Assembly (NCBI GenBank): GCA_023055355.1
Contig: JALJCS010000054.1
Location: 1,736,001-1,800,000 of the forward strand
Source: Agelaius tricolor
Taxonomy: Eukaryota; Chordata; Aves; Passeriformes; Icteridae
DNA: 64,000 nucleotides
Reading direction: 5' to 3'
Each line of letters begins with the position of its first letter. The first letter of the stretch is position 1. Position numbers and translations under genes: made by a program. The notes beneath the pieces were generated by a model that saw only the letters and a program-made list of their open reading frames with translations, was not told where the DNA came from and made no database searches. This document shows, in pieces, positions 34,951 to 47,700 of the stretch.

Positions 34951-35404
34951 CCCACCACGAGGGCAGGGACCAGGAGCTCCCGGCTCTGGGGCTGCTCCAG
35001 GAGGGATCCCAGCCTGGAGCTGCCTGGCACTGGAAGTGCCTTTGGAGAGGTTCAGCTCTGGGGCTGCTGAGCTTTCCTGCTGCCTTGGATAAAATCCAAC
35101 CCCAGCCCTCGCTGGGGTGCTGGACCCACACCAGGTGGGTTCGGCTGGGGACACTGTGATCTCGGTGTCCCCAGGCTGGGATGCCCAAGGACTCTGTGTT
35201 CCCAAGGGTTTGGGAGCACAGGGCCACCATAACGTGCTCCTCATGCAGAGCCCTCGTCCTGCTCGTCACCAGGCTGGGGACAGCGAGGGGAGGGCAGCAC
35301 AGAGGGACCTGCAGTGTCCTGATTGTCCCAGGGGGATGCACTGGCTTTGGGAGGTGTGGGGACAATCCCAGGGTGTCCAGGGCCACCTCCCCACCCCAGA
35401 CCTG

Positions 35405-35505
35405 CAGGGACTGTGGATGAGCCCTCCCTGGCAGGGGTTTGGAATGGGATGAGATTCCAGGGCCCTTCCAACCCAAACCATTCCTTGATTCCCTGCTGCC
35501 AGAGG
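35405..35505 (+). repeat. Left arm of a 100-bp inverted repeat (CR1-tail-like)
   Basis: TGTGGATGAGCCCTCCCTGG through CCCTTCCAACCCAAACCATT to CCCTGCTGCCAGAGGAGG. About 95% identical to the reverse complement of 36045-36150. The ACCCAAACCATTCC end resembles a CR1 tail. Confidence 0.8.
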
Positions 35506-35759
35506 AGGTGGAGAAGGGAACTGAGCCCAGGGCCTGGTGGCTCTCCCCAGCTCCCCCAGGAGCTTCTGCCCAGTGCTTTGGGCAGGGCCACGGCACTCGG
35601 AGTGACATTGGGACAAAATCTGGGAGGAACCACTGCTGCCAGAGGCTGGCAGAGGCTGGCAGAGGCTGGCAGAGGTAGCCCTGCCTGGGAAGGGCTGACT
35701 CAGGCCCGGGGTGTTTCACTGCTCAGCACAAGCCCTGCCGAGCTGCCTGAGCCCCGTTC

Positions 35760-35985
35760 TGCTGCCACACAAAGCCAAACAAGTCTGACGGGGTTTGTGC
35801 GGGCAGACACCAACCCAGACTCATTTAGGGCCTGTCATTGTCACTTGTGTGACGGAGCAGCTGCCTTTGAGCCGAGGCACGCTCACAGCACAGCTCCTCT
35901 GACATCCCCAAGCTGGTGCCCAGCCCCTCCCCAGGATCAGGCCCCCTGCATTCCCCGGAGCTGCCTGGCTTTAATAAGCCCGGGG
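35760..35985. promoter_or_regulatory. Candidate conserved non-coding element
   Basis: Repeat-free sequence inside the inverted repeat with CTGACGGGGTTTGTGCGGGC and GCCTGTCATTGTCACTTGTG. Composition suggests a conserved element; no motif proof. Confidence 0.25.
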
Positions 35986-36044
35986 TCTGTGCTCTGAGGG
36001 GATCCAGCCCCTGCTGATGGTCACTGCATGGTCACTTCTGCAGC

Positions 36045-36150
36045 CTCCTCTGGCAGCAGGGAATGGTGGAATGGTTTGAGTTGGAAGGGCCCTGGAATCT
36101 CACCCCATTCCAAACCCCTGCCAGGGAGGGCTCATCCACAATCAGGACAC
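36045..36150 (-). repeat. Right arm of the inverted repeat
   Basis: Reverse complement of 35405-35505; the spacer is about 540 bp. Confidence 0.8.
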
Positions 36151-37380
36151 GGGATGGGCAGCCCTGCTAACGATGTGTGATCCCTGCAGGTGATGTGTGT
36201 GCAGGGAAAGCACCCACAGCCTCTCCCACCACGGGGAAACCGGGATCTGGCTCTTTCCCCAGGCAGAACCTGATCAATCCCTGGCTTTCCTTGATGGCAG
36301 CAGAGCCCAGCCTGCTTTCATCCACTGGAAATCCCTTGCAGGTAACCCCAGCTCAGACACCACCCCTCTGCTCTGTGACCACCCACAAACCCAAATTCTG
36401 CTCCCTCCCTGGGCACTGCCACATCCCTGCTCCATTCCCTGGGCACTGCCACATCCCTGCTCCATTCCCTGGGCACTGCCATGTCCCTTTTCCCCTTCCC
36501 TGGGCCCTGCCATGTCCCTTTTCCCCTTCCCTGGGCTCCCCCCTCACTGCTGCAGGAGTTATCTGTCCCAGGGTGCTGCCAGTAGGACAGATGGCCATGG
36601 AAATGTCCCCAGGACAGCTGTCACCTCCTTGTGGCCTCCCCAGATCCCAGCTGGGGTGGGACCATCCTCTGGAAGGTACATTCATCTCATTTAGTGCATT
36701 AAGGGACTGCCCTGGGCCCAACCCAGCTGTGCTGGCCCTGGTGTGACCCAGAGCAGCCCCAGGGGTGAGCAGGGCCCGCTCTGGGTTCCCAGCACTGTTT
36801 GGCACCAGGAGCTGTCCCAGAACAGCAGCTCTGAGGGGCCTGGAGCTGCCCCTGCTGCCCTGCCTGCTGAAATCCACAGCATCCATCCCCTCTGTGCAAT
36901 TCCTCCTGATTTACACCAGGGCAGGGCAGGAGCAGGGGCCCTGAGCTGCTCCCTGGTGTGGATCCTGTTGCAGGCATTGCAATAAATCCATCAAATACAT
37001 TCTTGTCAGTGGGGATTTGGTTTCCCCTTTCCCCCCACCCTCCCCAAGCCCACAGAAATTGGCATTTGAAGGGGAAGAGCCTGTGCCACCCCAACACCAC
37101 CACGGTGCCCTCTCCATGGGATCCTACAGGGCCATGGAACCTGCAGGGAAATGGGTCCTGCAGGGACACCCTGCCTCTGGAATGTTCTGCTGGTGGCCAC
37201 GCTCCAAATGAAGCTGAGGGACTCCCTCAGGCTTGGATTTTGGGGTGAATTCTTGTTGAATTTTGTGAGATACCAGGATTTTGTGAGGTACCAGAAAGCC
37301 AAACTGTGCCCCCAAGCCCAGGGAGGGCAGGACTGAGAGCAGTGTGGGGGTGACTCAGCTCTCCCCTTTAACCATCCCAA
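36151..37380. other. Intergenic, one short array
   Basis: Contains five 30-bp units at 36405-36535 (CCTGGGCACTGCCACATCCC and TGCTCCATTC). Otherwise no feature seen. Confidence 0.5.
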
Positions 37381-37387
37381 AGCTGGA

Positions 37388-37422
37388 AGGGACAGACAGA
37401 CAGACAGACAGACAGACAGATG
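37388..37422. repeat. (GACA)n microsatellite
   Basis: About eight GACA units. Confidence 0.9.
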
Positions 37423-37564
37423 TCCCCAGAGGGCAGTGTCCCCTCTGAAGGTGCAGTGTCACTGCCACCAGCTCAGCACAGCTGCCAGGACCTGGCTTCG
37501 GGTCCTTGTCTGCACCAGCACAAGGACTTGGGCAGAGCTGGCTGTGCTGGTGGAGGGGTTGGCA

Positions 37565-37765
37565 AAAATGGGGGAGAGAAGAGGAAGAGGAAGAAGAGGA
37601 AAAGAAGAGAGAAGGAGAAAAAATAAAGGAGAAAGAGAAAAGAGAAAGAGAAAGAGAAAGAGAAAGAGGGATAATGAGGAGAGGAGAGGAGAGGAGAGGA
37701 GAGGAGAGGAGAGGAGAGGAGAGGAGAGGAGAGGAGAGGAGAGGAGAGGAGAGGAGAGGAGGAAT
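37565..37765. repeat. Purine microsatellite, GAAAGA then (GGAGA)n
   Basis: GAGAAAGAGAAAGAG followed by about seventeen GAGGA units; pure purine strand. Confidence 0.95.
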
Positions 37766-38454
37766 TCCACTTGGAAGGGGCTGCCATGATCCTTGTCCAA
37801 CTGCCTGCCCAGCTGGGGATTGATCCAAACTTAAACCACATCCTGTCCTTAGACACCAGCTCAGCAAAGCGTGGCTTAGCCAACCACCTCAGATTAGCAG
37901 CACCCCTGTCAGAGGGTGCTGGGTGGGACAAAGCCCCCTCAGGGCTGTGCAGAGGGACAGAGCAGCTCCAGCACCATTTCTGCTCCAACACTCCACCCGT
38001 GGGCACCTCGACTTTCCAGGATCTCGAAACCCAGGCCAAAGGCCCTGGGGAATTCCAGGGGTGGGATCCAGGGCCAGCCAGTCTCGCAGTGAAGGGCAGG
38101 ATGCCACCAGCAGTGTCTGCAGGAGGAGCAGGAGGAGGGATGGAGGGATGGAGGGATGGAGGGATGGAGGGATGGAGTGCCCCCTCGCTGGGCACACGGA
38201 CACGGCAATTCCTCTTCAGTGCACAAGTGCTGGGGTGGGATGGGCAGGAAATCAGCACTGGGCATTCCCAATGCCCTGATCAATCACATCCACGCTCCCC
38301 TTGGTCTCTGCAGAGCTGGTGTTGTGCAGCAGCAGTGAGGACTGAGCTCCCATGGACACAGGATGTGCTGGGTGATGTCTGTGCTGTGCAGGCTGCTCTG
38401 AGCTCGCCCCTGATCTCCCTCCATGCAGTGCCAGCCATTCTGAGTTTTGTTAGC
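37766..38454. other. Intergenic between the convergent genes
   Basis: No gene seen; a short (GATGGAGG)n run lies at 38135-38177. Confidence 0.5.
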
Positions 38455-38479
38455 TAGTTCTAAAGTGGTTCAACGTGAT

Positions 38480-38485
38480 TTTATT
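38480..38485 (-). terminator. SFXN5: Possible SFXN5 polyadenylation signal
   Basis: The + strand reads TTTATT, i.e. AATAAA on the SFXN5 strand, 234 bp after the SFXN5 stop codon. A longer 3' UTR with another site is possible. Confidence 0.45.
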
Positions 38486-38718
38486 TGTTGTAGTTGCTGC
38501 TCCTGTTGCTAAGTTAAAACTTTTAATATGAATCTTTTTGAGTGGTGTGAGGTGTCAGTTCTGTGCAGGTGTTAATTCACTCCCGGGCTGCCGGGAGCAG
38601 CTCCTATCACTGAGCTCTATTATTTCATCTTCTTCTCGTTGTTGTTTGCTTTCTCCCAGGGCTGGAGCTTCCCCTCTTCCCTCCCCAGACCTTCTGGGTC
38701 GGGATGCTCCTCTTCCAC

Positions 38719-38796
38719 TCACAACCCTTTGTTGTAGACCACAGTTTTACTGGTGGTGGCCATGGCGATCTCTGGCTCCAGCTGGGACGTCTCGAT
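38719..38796 (-). CDS. SFXN5: SFXN5 last coding exon
   Basis: 78 bp read on the minus strand: 25 codons from [16 protein letters not shown] to VVYNKGL, then TGA (38721-38719). Acceptor is TTTGCCTCCGCAG. Phase 0 start matches the phase 0 end of the upstream exon. It encodes the short hydrophilic tail after the final membrane segment. Confidence 0.96.
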   Translation of the reverse strand: METSQLEPEIAMATTSKTVVYNKGL

Positions 38797-41700
38797 CTGC
38801 GGAGGCAAAGAGGAGCAGGATCAGAGCCCAGGCATGGATCACTTGGAGAACTGATTCATGCAGAGGGAGGAGATGGGGATAATTCCATGCCAACCACGCT
38901 GCTGCTGGTGTTTGGTGTGTGCCCCCCCCTCAATGAGGATGGGTTTGCAGCACAGGGAACGCTGCACGTTCTGTGCCTGGCAGTGCTCAATGAATTATTG
39001 AGTGTCTGAGGCTCCAGCACATCCCACCCAGCCCAGCCTCCCTTCCCTTCCTTCCCTGCAGCTCCCGGGATCCAGAGCCCAGGGCTGGACCTGCCAAAGC
39101 CCAGGTGGTGCCCAAGGGAAGAGCCTGGCTGGGCTCCACCCTCACGGCCAAACCCTTCCTGCCCCTTTCTCCATCTCCATGAAATCTCCATCCCTTCCCT
39201 AATTTTTTTCCTTCCACCAGCTCCTCCTGAAGCTTTCCCTTGCTCTGAAATCACTTGGAATCTCTGCATCCCCGGGAGGGATCCGTGGCACTCCTGGGAA
39301 GCAAAGACCCCGCTCCCAGCCGGGCCAGGACACCTGGGAAAACCTGGAATTTTGGGAATCCTGTACACTGAACCCACGCTGGTGCTGACACAATGCGAGG
39401 AACCCACGTTAAAAATCGAAATGCTTTTGAAAATGTTTAACCTAGTTAGACAAATTAGCAAAAATTTGTGCAAAACAATTTAGGTATTTAAAATATTCAA
39501 TGTTTTTAAAAACTGGAAAAACTGTTCTTAGCTTTCAGCTGCAAAAACCCAACAAAATATAACATCAAAGCAATCTTAACATGAGGTGCAACATAACCCT
39601 TCAGCAAAGCTGTTAAACAGCTACTGAAGCATCATGGGAAATAGCACTTCATTTATTCAAATGCACATATGTCAGGTTTTTGCACCATATGTCATTCCAA
39701 GCTATTTACAGTAATAATTAAATCTTAATCAACGTTTAACCTCTGTAAAATGTTTGAAGGGATCTAATCACCCTTCAGACTGCACTAATGAAGGAGAAAT
39801 ATATAAACATAAAAAGAAAATGATGCATAGATAGCACACCAGAAAGAACAGTAATTGCAAAATTGTATTTCTTTTAAATATAATCAGCAAATTATGTAAA
39901 GTAAAGCCAACGAGTATTTTAAGTGAAGACATCTTGGGTGTCAGAGGTGTGATCAGCTAATTTTGTACTGCTATCCATAACAGATGTAGCATATTTTCTT
40001 TTAGTGCCATTATTAGCAACTTCACCATTCCTTTCAGTGCTGCAGCACAAAGTGAAGCATTGTGCCGGGAGAGCACCGGGAAAGGTGCAGGAGATCCGGA
40101 TCCCACGGATCCCTCCCGAGGGAGGATCAGCCCTGCTCTGCTCTGCCTGCCTCTGACGCAGCTTTTCTCCCATTGTCTGGGCAGTTTTCTGCCAGGGACA
40201 CGCGGAACAGCTCCCAGGTTTTGGGGCTGGGTGGGTTCAGGCACGGTGAGGAAAACATCCAGGGGGGAAGCAGAACTCCAGCCTGGGGGGCAAGGAATGG
40301 CTGCAGGGGGTGATGCCACACCGGTGCCAAGGTGGGGATGGGTCACAGGGTGGGTTCTGTCATCTCAGAGGGCTTTTCCAACCTCCGTGATCCTGGGATT
40401 TTGTGCTTTGAAACAAATTCCACCTGGAATCGGGAGGGTCAGCGCCGACCGCCCACGGGAAATGGGGCAGCTCAAACCCAACCTGCTCCACAGAAACCAA
40501 ACAGAGAGGCCCCCCCAGTCCCACACTCTCCAGTGGTTTGGAGAACTGGGAGCCCCAAGGAAGGCACAGCTGCCCTGGGGGAGCCCAGCTCAGTGCTGGG
40601 ACAGCCCCGGGGTGCTGGGGATGGGGCTGTGCCCAGCTGGAAGCCGAGGCTGTGCAGGGAGAGGGAAGGAAGGAGGCAAGGAAGGAGCAGGGCTGTGCTC
40701 ACGCTCTCGTGGGACACAATTCAAGAAGCAGCCAGCACAATCCAAGCTGAACAGCAGGAAGAGTATCCTGGTGGGAAGAGCAAAATATCGCAGCCGACTG
40801 CTGGGGGAAGGTGTGGGGCGTCTGTGGTGGGAAGTTTTCAGCACAAATTACAGGGAAGCCATCAGGAATAGTTTAGGCAGAGCTGAGCTTGTCTTGGTGG
40901 AAGGAAGAGATGAGATAATTGTGTGGAGATCCTTCCAGCTTCCATCTCCTGGGCCAGGGGGGGAACAGCTCCTTTCCCTGCGTGGGGAATGGGCTCTTCA
41001 TCCATGGCAAGGCTGGACAGAAGGGTCTGAGGTGGGTTCAGGGAGGTGGGATGGAGGTGGGATAGGTCTGAGCAGAAGGACATGGGAAGTGCCTTAGGAT
41101 TCATGCCCAAGGTGGAAGTGCTCAAAATCCACATGGATGCGGCACCTGGGGACATGGTCAGTGTTGGGGAATGGCTGGACTGGATGGACTCTGAGGGCTT
41201 TTCCATTCTAACCATTCCATGGTTCTCATGCAGGATGGGCACCAGTCAGGACCCCCTGTGACACCACCAGTCACAGACTCTGCTTTGGAGCTGTGACACC
41301 GAACTCAAGCACCTTCCTGAAGCCTGGGGAGATGTTGGACACACTGGGGGTGACTGGCTGGACTGGAGCCTCCTCTGCAGGTCTCCTCCTGGCTGACTTT
41401 AATCAGGAAGGGATTAAAATCTGCTCCAGAGCCTCAGGAGCTCCAAGGGGTGCATCTGCACCAAGGAAAAATGTACAGGAAATTGGGAAAGCTGCTCAGA
41501 AATCCATCAGGAGGAACCTACTCCTCCCACCTGGAAATCAGATGGAGAAGAACAGGGAGATGGTGGTGGGTTACAGGTACCAAGACAACATTAAATCCCA
41601 ACCTTGCTGTGCACCAGCCTTTGACTCCCTTGCTGGTGTTTTTTGTTGGAAAGCGTAATTTCACTCGTTTTGGGGTTTTGCTGTTCCAGCTGTCCCAAAT

Positions 41701-44700
41701 CCTGGACCTGCTCAGCCAGCTGGCCAGGGAATTGTGACAGATGTGGAGACCACAGCTCCTGCTCAAGATTTTGGTGTCTCAGCTGCCAACACGACCCCTG
41801 TCATCGTCATGGCCACACTGGGAACCCTCCTGTGAAGGAGCAGCTGCCTTGGAGGGTGCTCTGAGGAGCAGGCTGGGCCTGCACTGATGGGACCTGTCCC
41901 ACACAGGGCACTTGGTCCCTTCAAACCAATGCCCACCATTGCACTGGGGTTGAATCGTGTCCATCCTCCTCTTCCCAGCGCTGTCTGTGCCAGGGCAAAG
42001 GAGGGATCCCCTTCCTGGCTTTGGGATGATGGCACTGGGGTGTTACCAGGGAAGGGCCTTCACCAATGAATCCAGCAGAATTCCAGGAGGGGCAGAAGCT
42101 CCCAGCAGCACTGAGGGACCCAGGGTGGGAAGCACCACTCCCAGACAGTGCTACAGGGGGGTTGTTTGGGCAAACCCCAGGATCTGGGGCTGATGGTTGC
42201 ACTGACAGCTTGGTACCCAACATGGGAGCTCTCCAATGAGGCTGTGGGAGAAGCAGGGATTCCTTCAGCACCCTGTGAGGCCACTGGAAGCTTTGCCATG
42301 GATCCAGGGAGATCCTCACCAGGGACACCACCAGGATGCACCTCCCAGCTCACCCAGAAACATGGCTGGGATGAACCACAGCCCACCCCAGCCCCTGGGA
42401 GCAGGTGAAACCCAAGGATGCTCCTTTCCCTCTGGCAGACAGCCAAGAGCAGGAGAGGAAAACGGGGGAAAACCCCACAAAACTCAGTGCCCTGAGCCTT
42501 ATTGAGCACCTATTCATGGACCAGCAGTGCTCAGGTATCTCAGGTATCTCGGGCAGGACGGCAGCAATGCCAGCAGCAGGGTGAAACCCATCCCTGCCTC
42601 CCCGGGAACAAAGCTGGGAATCGCCTCCCCGCGTACCCACAGCTCTCCAGCTCTCTTCCCCCCATCCCTTGCCGTGCAGTGGGAGCCTCTCTCCTCTCAT
42701 CAGCTCAGACAAGGCTAATTGGGGTGATAAAGAACTGGCTGGGAGTGCTGGCGTGGGCTGCAGGAACAAATGGTGCGGTGGTCACAGCTGGTGCTGCGGA
42801 GCCGGCGCGGGAGCGGGCGCGGGGGGCTCGGGGCGCTGCACGGGGGGCTCCCGGGGGGCTCCGTGTGTTTTGCATGGCTGCTGACACGGGTGTAGCGTGC
42901 AGGCACGGCCGGTGCGGCAGCAGCAGGCAGGAAGCAGATGCTTTTTGTTTGGGGTTGATACTCATTTCTATCCCAGCTCGGGAAAAGGTGTAGAAAGGAA
43001 TGTGCTCCGGAGAGTGCGGGGAGAGAGATAGGTCTAGGCTGGCTGCCAGGGATCCTGGAATGATATGGAAGGCAGCTAGGGGAGACAGGAGCAGATGGAT
43101 TTGGCATACAGCTCATCACTCAGCCAAAAAAAAAAAAAAAAAAGAAAAAAAAAAGAAAAGAAAAAAAAAAAAAAAAAAGATGGGGGGGAGAAAAGGGAGA
43201 AAGCAGCCAAATTTGGGAGGGGGAGGGTCAGGGGGACTGGCGGATGCTGCTCCGGGCTGGGGGAAGGGAGGGCCAGCATGGCCGCTGTGGCTGCTGCTGC
43301 CAGTGGGGACAGGTGCTGGAGGCTCCTTGGGAGCCTGGGAAGGGTCTCCAGGCCCTCCAGCAGCTCTGGGCCATCTCCTCCCAGGCCTTTGGTCACCAGG
43401 GCAGAGCCCAGGGCAGGGCCGGGCACTCTGAGCCTTCAGGAGGCTCAGCCAGGGGTAGGAAGGGCTGTGGCACTATGGAATCATGGAATGCCTGGGGTGG
43501 GAAAGGAGCCCAGGGATCACAAAGCCCAACCATGCCCAGCACTGCCAGGGCCACCACTGACCGTGTCCCCAAGTGCCACAGCCACAGGGCTGTGAAACCC
43601 CCCCCAGGGATGGGGACTCCAAACCTCCCTGGGCACTTGCAAGGCCTGACCCCCCTTCCCATGGGGAAATTCCTGCTGGTGCCCACTCTGAGGCTGTTCC
43701 CCCTCTTCTTGTCCCTGTTCCCCTCCTGGCAGGAGCTGTGCAGAGCCACAAGGGCCCCCTGAGCCTCCTTTGCTCCAGGCTGAGCCCCTGCCCGGCTCCC
43801 TCAGGGATTCTGCAGCCCCTGCCCAGCTCCTCAGGGATTCTGCAGCCCCTGCCCAGCTCCCTCAGGGATTCTGCAGCCCCTGCCCAGCTCCCTCAGGGAT
43901 TCTGCAGCCCCTGCCCAGCTCCCTCAGGGATTTTCCAGCCCTTCCCAGCTCTGTTCCCTGCCCTGGCCATGCTCCAGCCCCTTTTTTGTCATGAGGGCCC
44001 CACCCATTTTCATTCCCAGTCAAATGGGACCTTCTCAGTGATCCAGGAGTGCTGATAAATGATGGGAAAATGTCTCTGTGAGTCCTTCCTTCCCCAGCTC
44101 TCCCAGCCCCTCTGGATGGATCCATCCTGTCCCATGGATTTGTGGGTGTCTCAGCAGCATTTCAGGTCACTGACCAGCTCCCCTTGCATTATGGGGCTTG
44201 GAGCACCTGGCCTAGTGGAAAGTGTCCATGGAAAGTGTCCCTGTCCATGGAGGGTGTCCCTGGCCATGGAAGGTGTCCATGGAAGGTGTCCCTGTGCATG
44301 GAAGGTGTCCCTGGCCATGGAAGTTGTCCCTGGCCATGGAGGGTGTCCATGGAAGGTGTCCCTGTCCATGGAGGGTGTCCCTGCCCATGGAGGGTGTCCC
44401 TGGCCATGGAAGGTGTCCCTGTCCATGGAGGGTGTCCCTGCCCATGGAGGGTGTCCCTGGCCATGGAAGGTGTCCCTGGCCATGGCAGGGGGTGGATGAG
44501 ATGGGTTTCAGGTCCCATCCCACCCAAACCACTGAAGTGTCCCCATGGATTGATCCCTCAGGAATGAGACAAGGACAGCAGCGCTGGCTAAGGAACCCTC
44601 CTGGAATTGCTACAGACCTGCAGCCAACTGAGGGGACCTGAAGGTGAGAGGATTCGGGAAATACTCCACAAACTTCTTTATTATATCACAAAAAACATTT

Positions 44701-47700
44701 TCCAGAGCATCTCCAGCCTCTGGTTCCGGAGCCCAGCAGCTGTGGAGCCCCAAGGCCTCTCTGTATCCCGCTCTGAACAGCACCAGCCACCCCCAAGGTT
44801 GGCATTTTCCTAAATCCAGATTTCCAGCTCTTCATTTATCCATTTGCTGCCCTGAGGAGCTCTCTCCTGACAGACATTTTCCTTCCATGCAAGTGTTCAA
44901 AGATTATCAGCTCAGCTTTGTTAAAACCAAAGACAAAACCAATGGTTCTCCTCAGCAAGGCAGATTGTTGCCTGAAATGTTGGTGTTAAAGCTCTTTTCT
45001 GACTACTTCCCAGTTTCTCTACCCAGTTGAAATCCTGGTGTGCCCCAAACCTGGGCACATTGGTTGAGAGACATTCTCATGACCAAAGTACAAATGAATG
45101 ATTAATGAATTACTGATATTCCATTCTCTGCCCACATCACCGAGTTGGGGGAAAACAGTTTTGAGAGAAACCTGAATCTTGTGAAGTTTTCCTTCAAATT
45201 AATAATAAAAATTGAATTTAAGAGGTGACCAATACAGTTCTCTTCCTTTTAGGTTTCTCTCAAGTCTTTTTGACCCCTGTCTTTGAAAGAAATGTTCCGT
45301 TTTCATAATAAAAAAAATGTATTCAGTCAAAATGTTTTTCACAAAACCATGGAAAGTCTCCTGACATCTCAAGATTAGATCCATGGAATCATGGAATGGT
45401 TTGGCTTGGAAGGGACCTTAAAAATCCTCTCATTTCCACCCTGTCCTACAGCAGCTGGAGGTGGGTGCTGGTGGCCAAAACCTTCATGGCAAAGAAAAAT
45501 CTGGAATGGATAAATCACAGGAGCCAAATATCCCAAATTTACTCCTTTTCATTCTTCCAAAGAAGGAAGAAAAGCTGGAAATGCTCTGCCTGTGACAGGA
45601 CCCATGGTCAGCACTTTTCCACCAGAGCTGAATCCCAGGGCTGCTGCCTCACCCTGGGTTGGGGGAATTAAAAAGCACCAGAACTTGAAATGAAAGTTAT
45701 CTTTAAACAATAAAAATGGAGGGAACTTGGACTATTTGGCTGTTCTGGAATATTTGGTTGTTTTGGCTTTTGAGAGTTATTAAATTCAGGAGATTTTTTT
45801 TTTTTTGTCCTGGAATATTGGGCTGCTCTGGAATATTTGGCTGCTGTGGTTTTTGAAGGTTTTCCCATTCCAGGAGACTCTTTGTTTGCCAGGGATGCTT
45901 TGCAGGGATCTTCCTGCCCTCAGCTGAAATGGGAATAACCAATTGCCCTGAAGCAGAGCAGATTTCAGGATTTTTGGGACAGCTCTGGGACTGCAACTTC
46001 CCCCCCTTCACTGGGTTGGGCAGCGCTGGTTTCATGGTTTGATTTGATGCTTTTAAAGGTTTTTCCAGCCTAAATGATCCTGTGGTTCTGTGGGTTGGAG
46101 CTGCTGGGTTAATGGTTGGATTTGATGACCTTAGAAGTCTTTTCCAACCTAATTTCATGATTCTACAATCAAGGGTTGTGCAAACCCAGGGCACCACAGG
46201 GAATATTTCTGTGCCTGCTCTGGGGTGCCCTGACCTACAGGGGAGCACTGACTGTGACCCTCATCCATGGAGAAAGTTTCCTGGACTTCAAGATAGACTG
46301 GAACCCACAAAAGTGTGCAATAGATTATAGAGATCAGTGCAGGTGTATCACTGGGTGAGAAATTGAGGTTTGGGGGTTTTTAGTGTGTTGTGGATGGAAG
46401 CAAGATGGAGGGCACAGGGTGTTGTCCTGGGTTTCTTCTTCATCCTTCTTCTTCCTCCTTCTCCATGGGTTTGGGTGGCATTTTGTAATTGGGCAGAAAA
46501 GTCTGCACTGTGGGCTCTGTGGGATCAGTTATTGGGTTAAAAGGGAAAATAACCCAGGTGTCAGTTCTTAATTGGACAGTTTAGTCTTAAAAGACCTTGG
46601 AATAAGAGATTGTTGGCCATTTTGTGCCTTCTGATGAAAAGCTGCTGAACTCACAGCAGTGAGACTGTTTCACTGCTAAGAAATAACAAACACCTGAGTG
46701 TGAACATGAACTGCTGCCTCAAGTGCCTTCAATGCAGACCCAGAGAAACCAACAACTGGGACCCCCACAAAGAGGGGGAGTTTTAAAAGTTTTTTAAACT
46801 TCTGGGGAACTACCACAGCACAGCTTCTCTGAGGAAAAATACTCAGCAAAGACCTCAACATCAAATCAGGTGGGAAGAAGGGAAATGTGGATTTGGGGAA
46901 AGAAAAGGAAGGGAAATTTGGGAATGTGGATTTGTGGCTGGAGCAGGGAGCTGCCCTGGCCCAGGGTGTCTCTGCAATGAGTGATGATAACAGCCATGAT
47001 AACAGAGCACAGGTGGGATCCCAGCCCACACCTGGGGGAGGTGACCCTGCTCCCTGCATGTCCCAGCCTGTCCTGGAGCAGCAGCTCCTGAGCTCCAGCC
47101 CCGTGGTCATTCCCAATCCATCCCCAGGAGCTCTCCTGTTCCCACTGCCCCACCTCAGGGACCCTGCTGGGGCCTCAGGGTGACATCAGGGACACCTGGC
47201 AGGCACCAGGAGCTTCCTCTTGGTCTTGCTGTTTGAAATCTGATGGTTTCTGAGCCTTTCTTTGGGGTTCTTGGGGGGTTTGGTTAATGCTGAGCTCTCA
47301 GAGCCTCAGCACTTCCGGCTTTATAAAAATTGGAAGCTCAACCCCCAGCATGGCACCAGCTCCAGGTCACTGCAGAGTTGGGAGTTTGGGTCTTCTGGGA
47401 AAGCACAGAGCTGCCCACAGCACCAGAAACCTCAGCTGCTCAGACAAAACCACCAAACCCCCCCCAAATAAAAGCTTTGAGACCCTAAGATTTCAAAAAG
47501 CAAGGTCAGAAAATCTTCCAGAGAGAGGAGACACCCAAGGCCTCTGTGGGAGCTGAACCTTCTCCCCCCTGCTCTGGAGGTTTGCTCAGAGTGGGAGGTC
47601 CAGAAACCTCAGCTGCTCAAATAAAACCACCAAATCCCCCCACATAAAGGCTTTGAGACCCTAAGATTTCAAATAGCAAGGTCAGAAAAACTTCCCTGAG

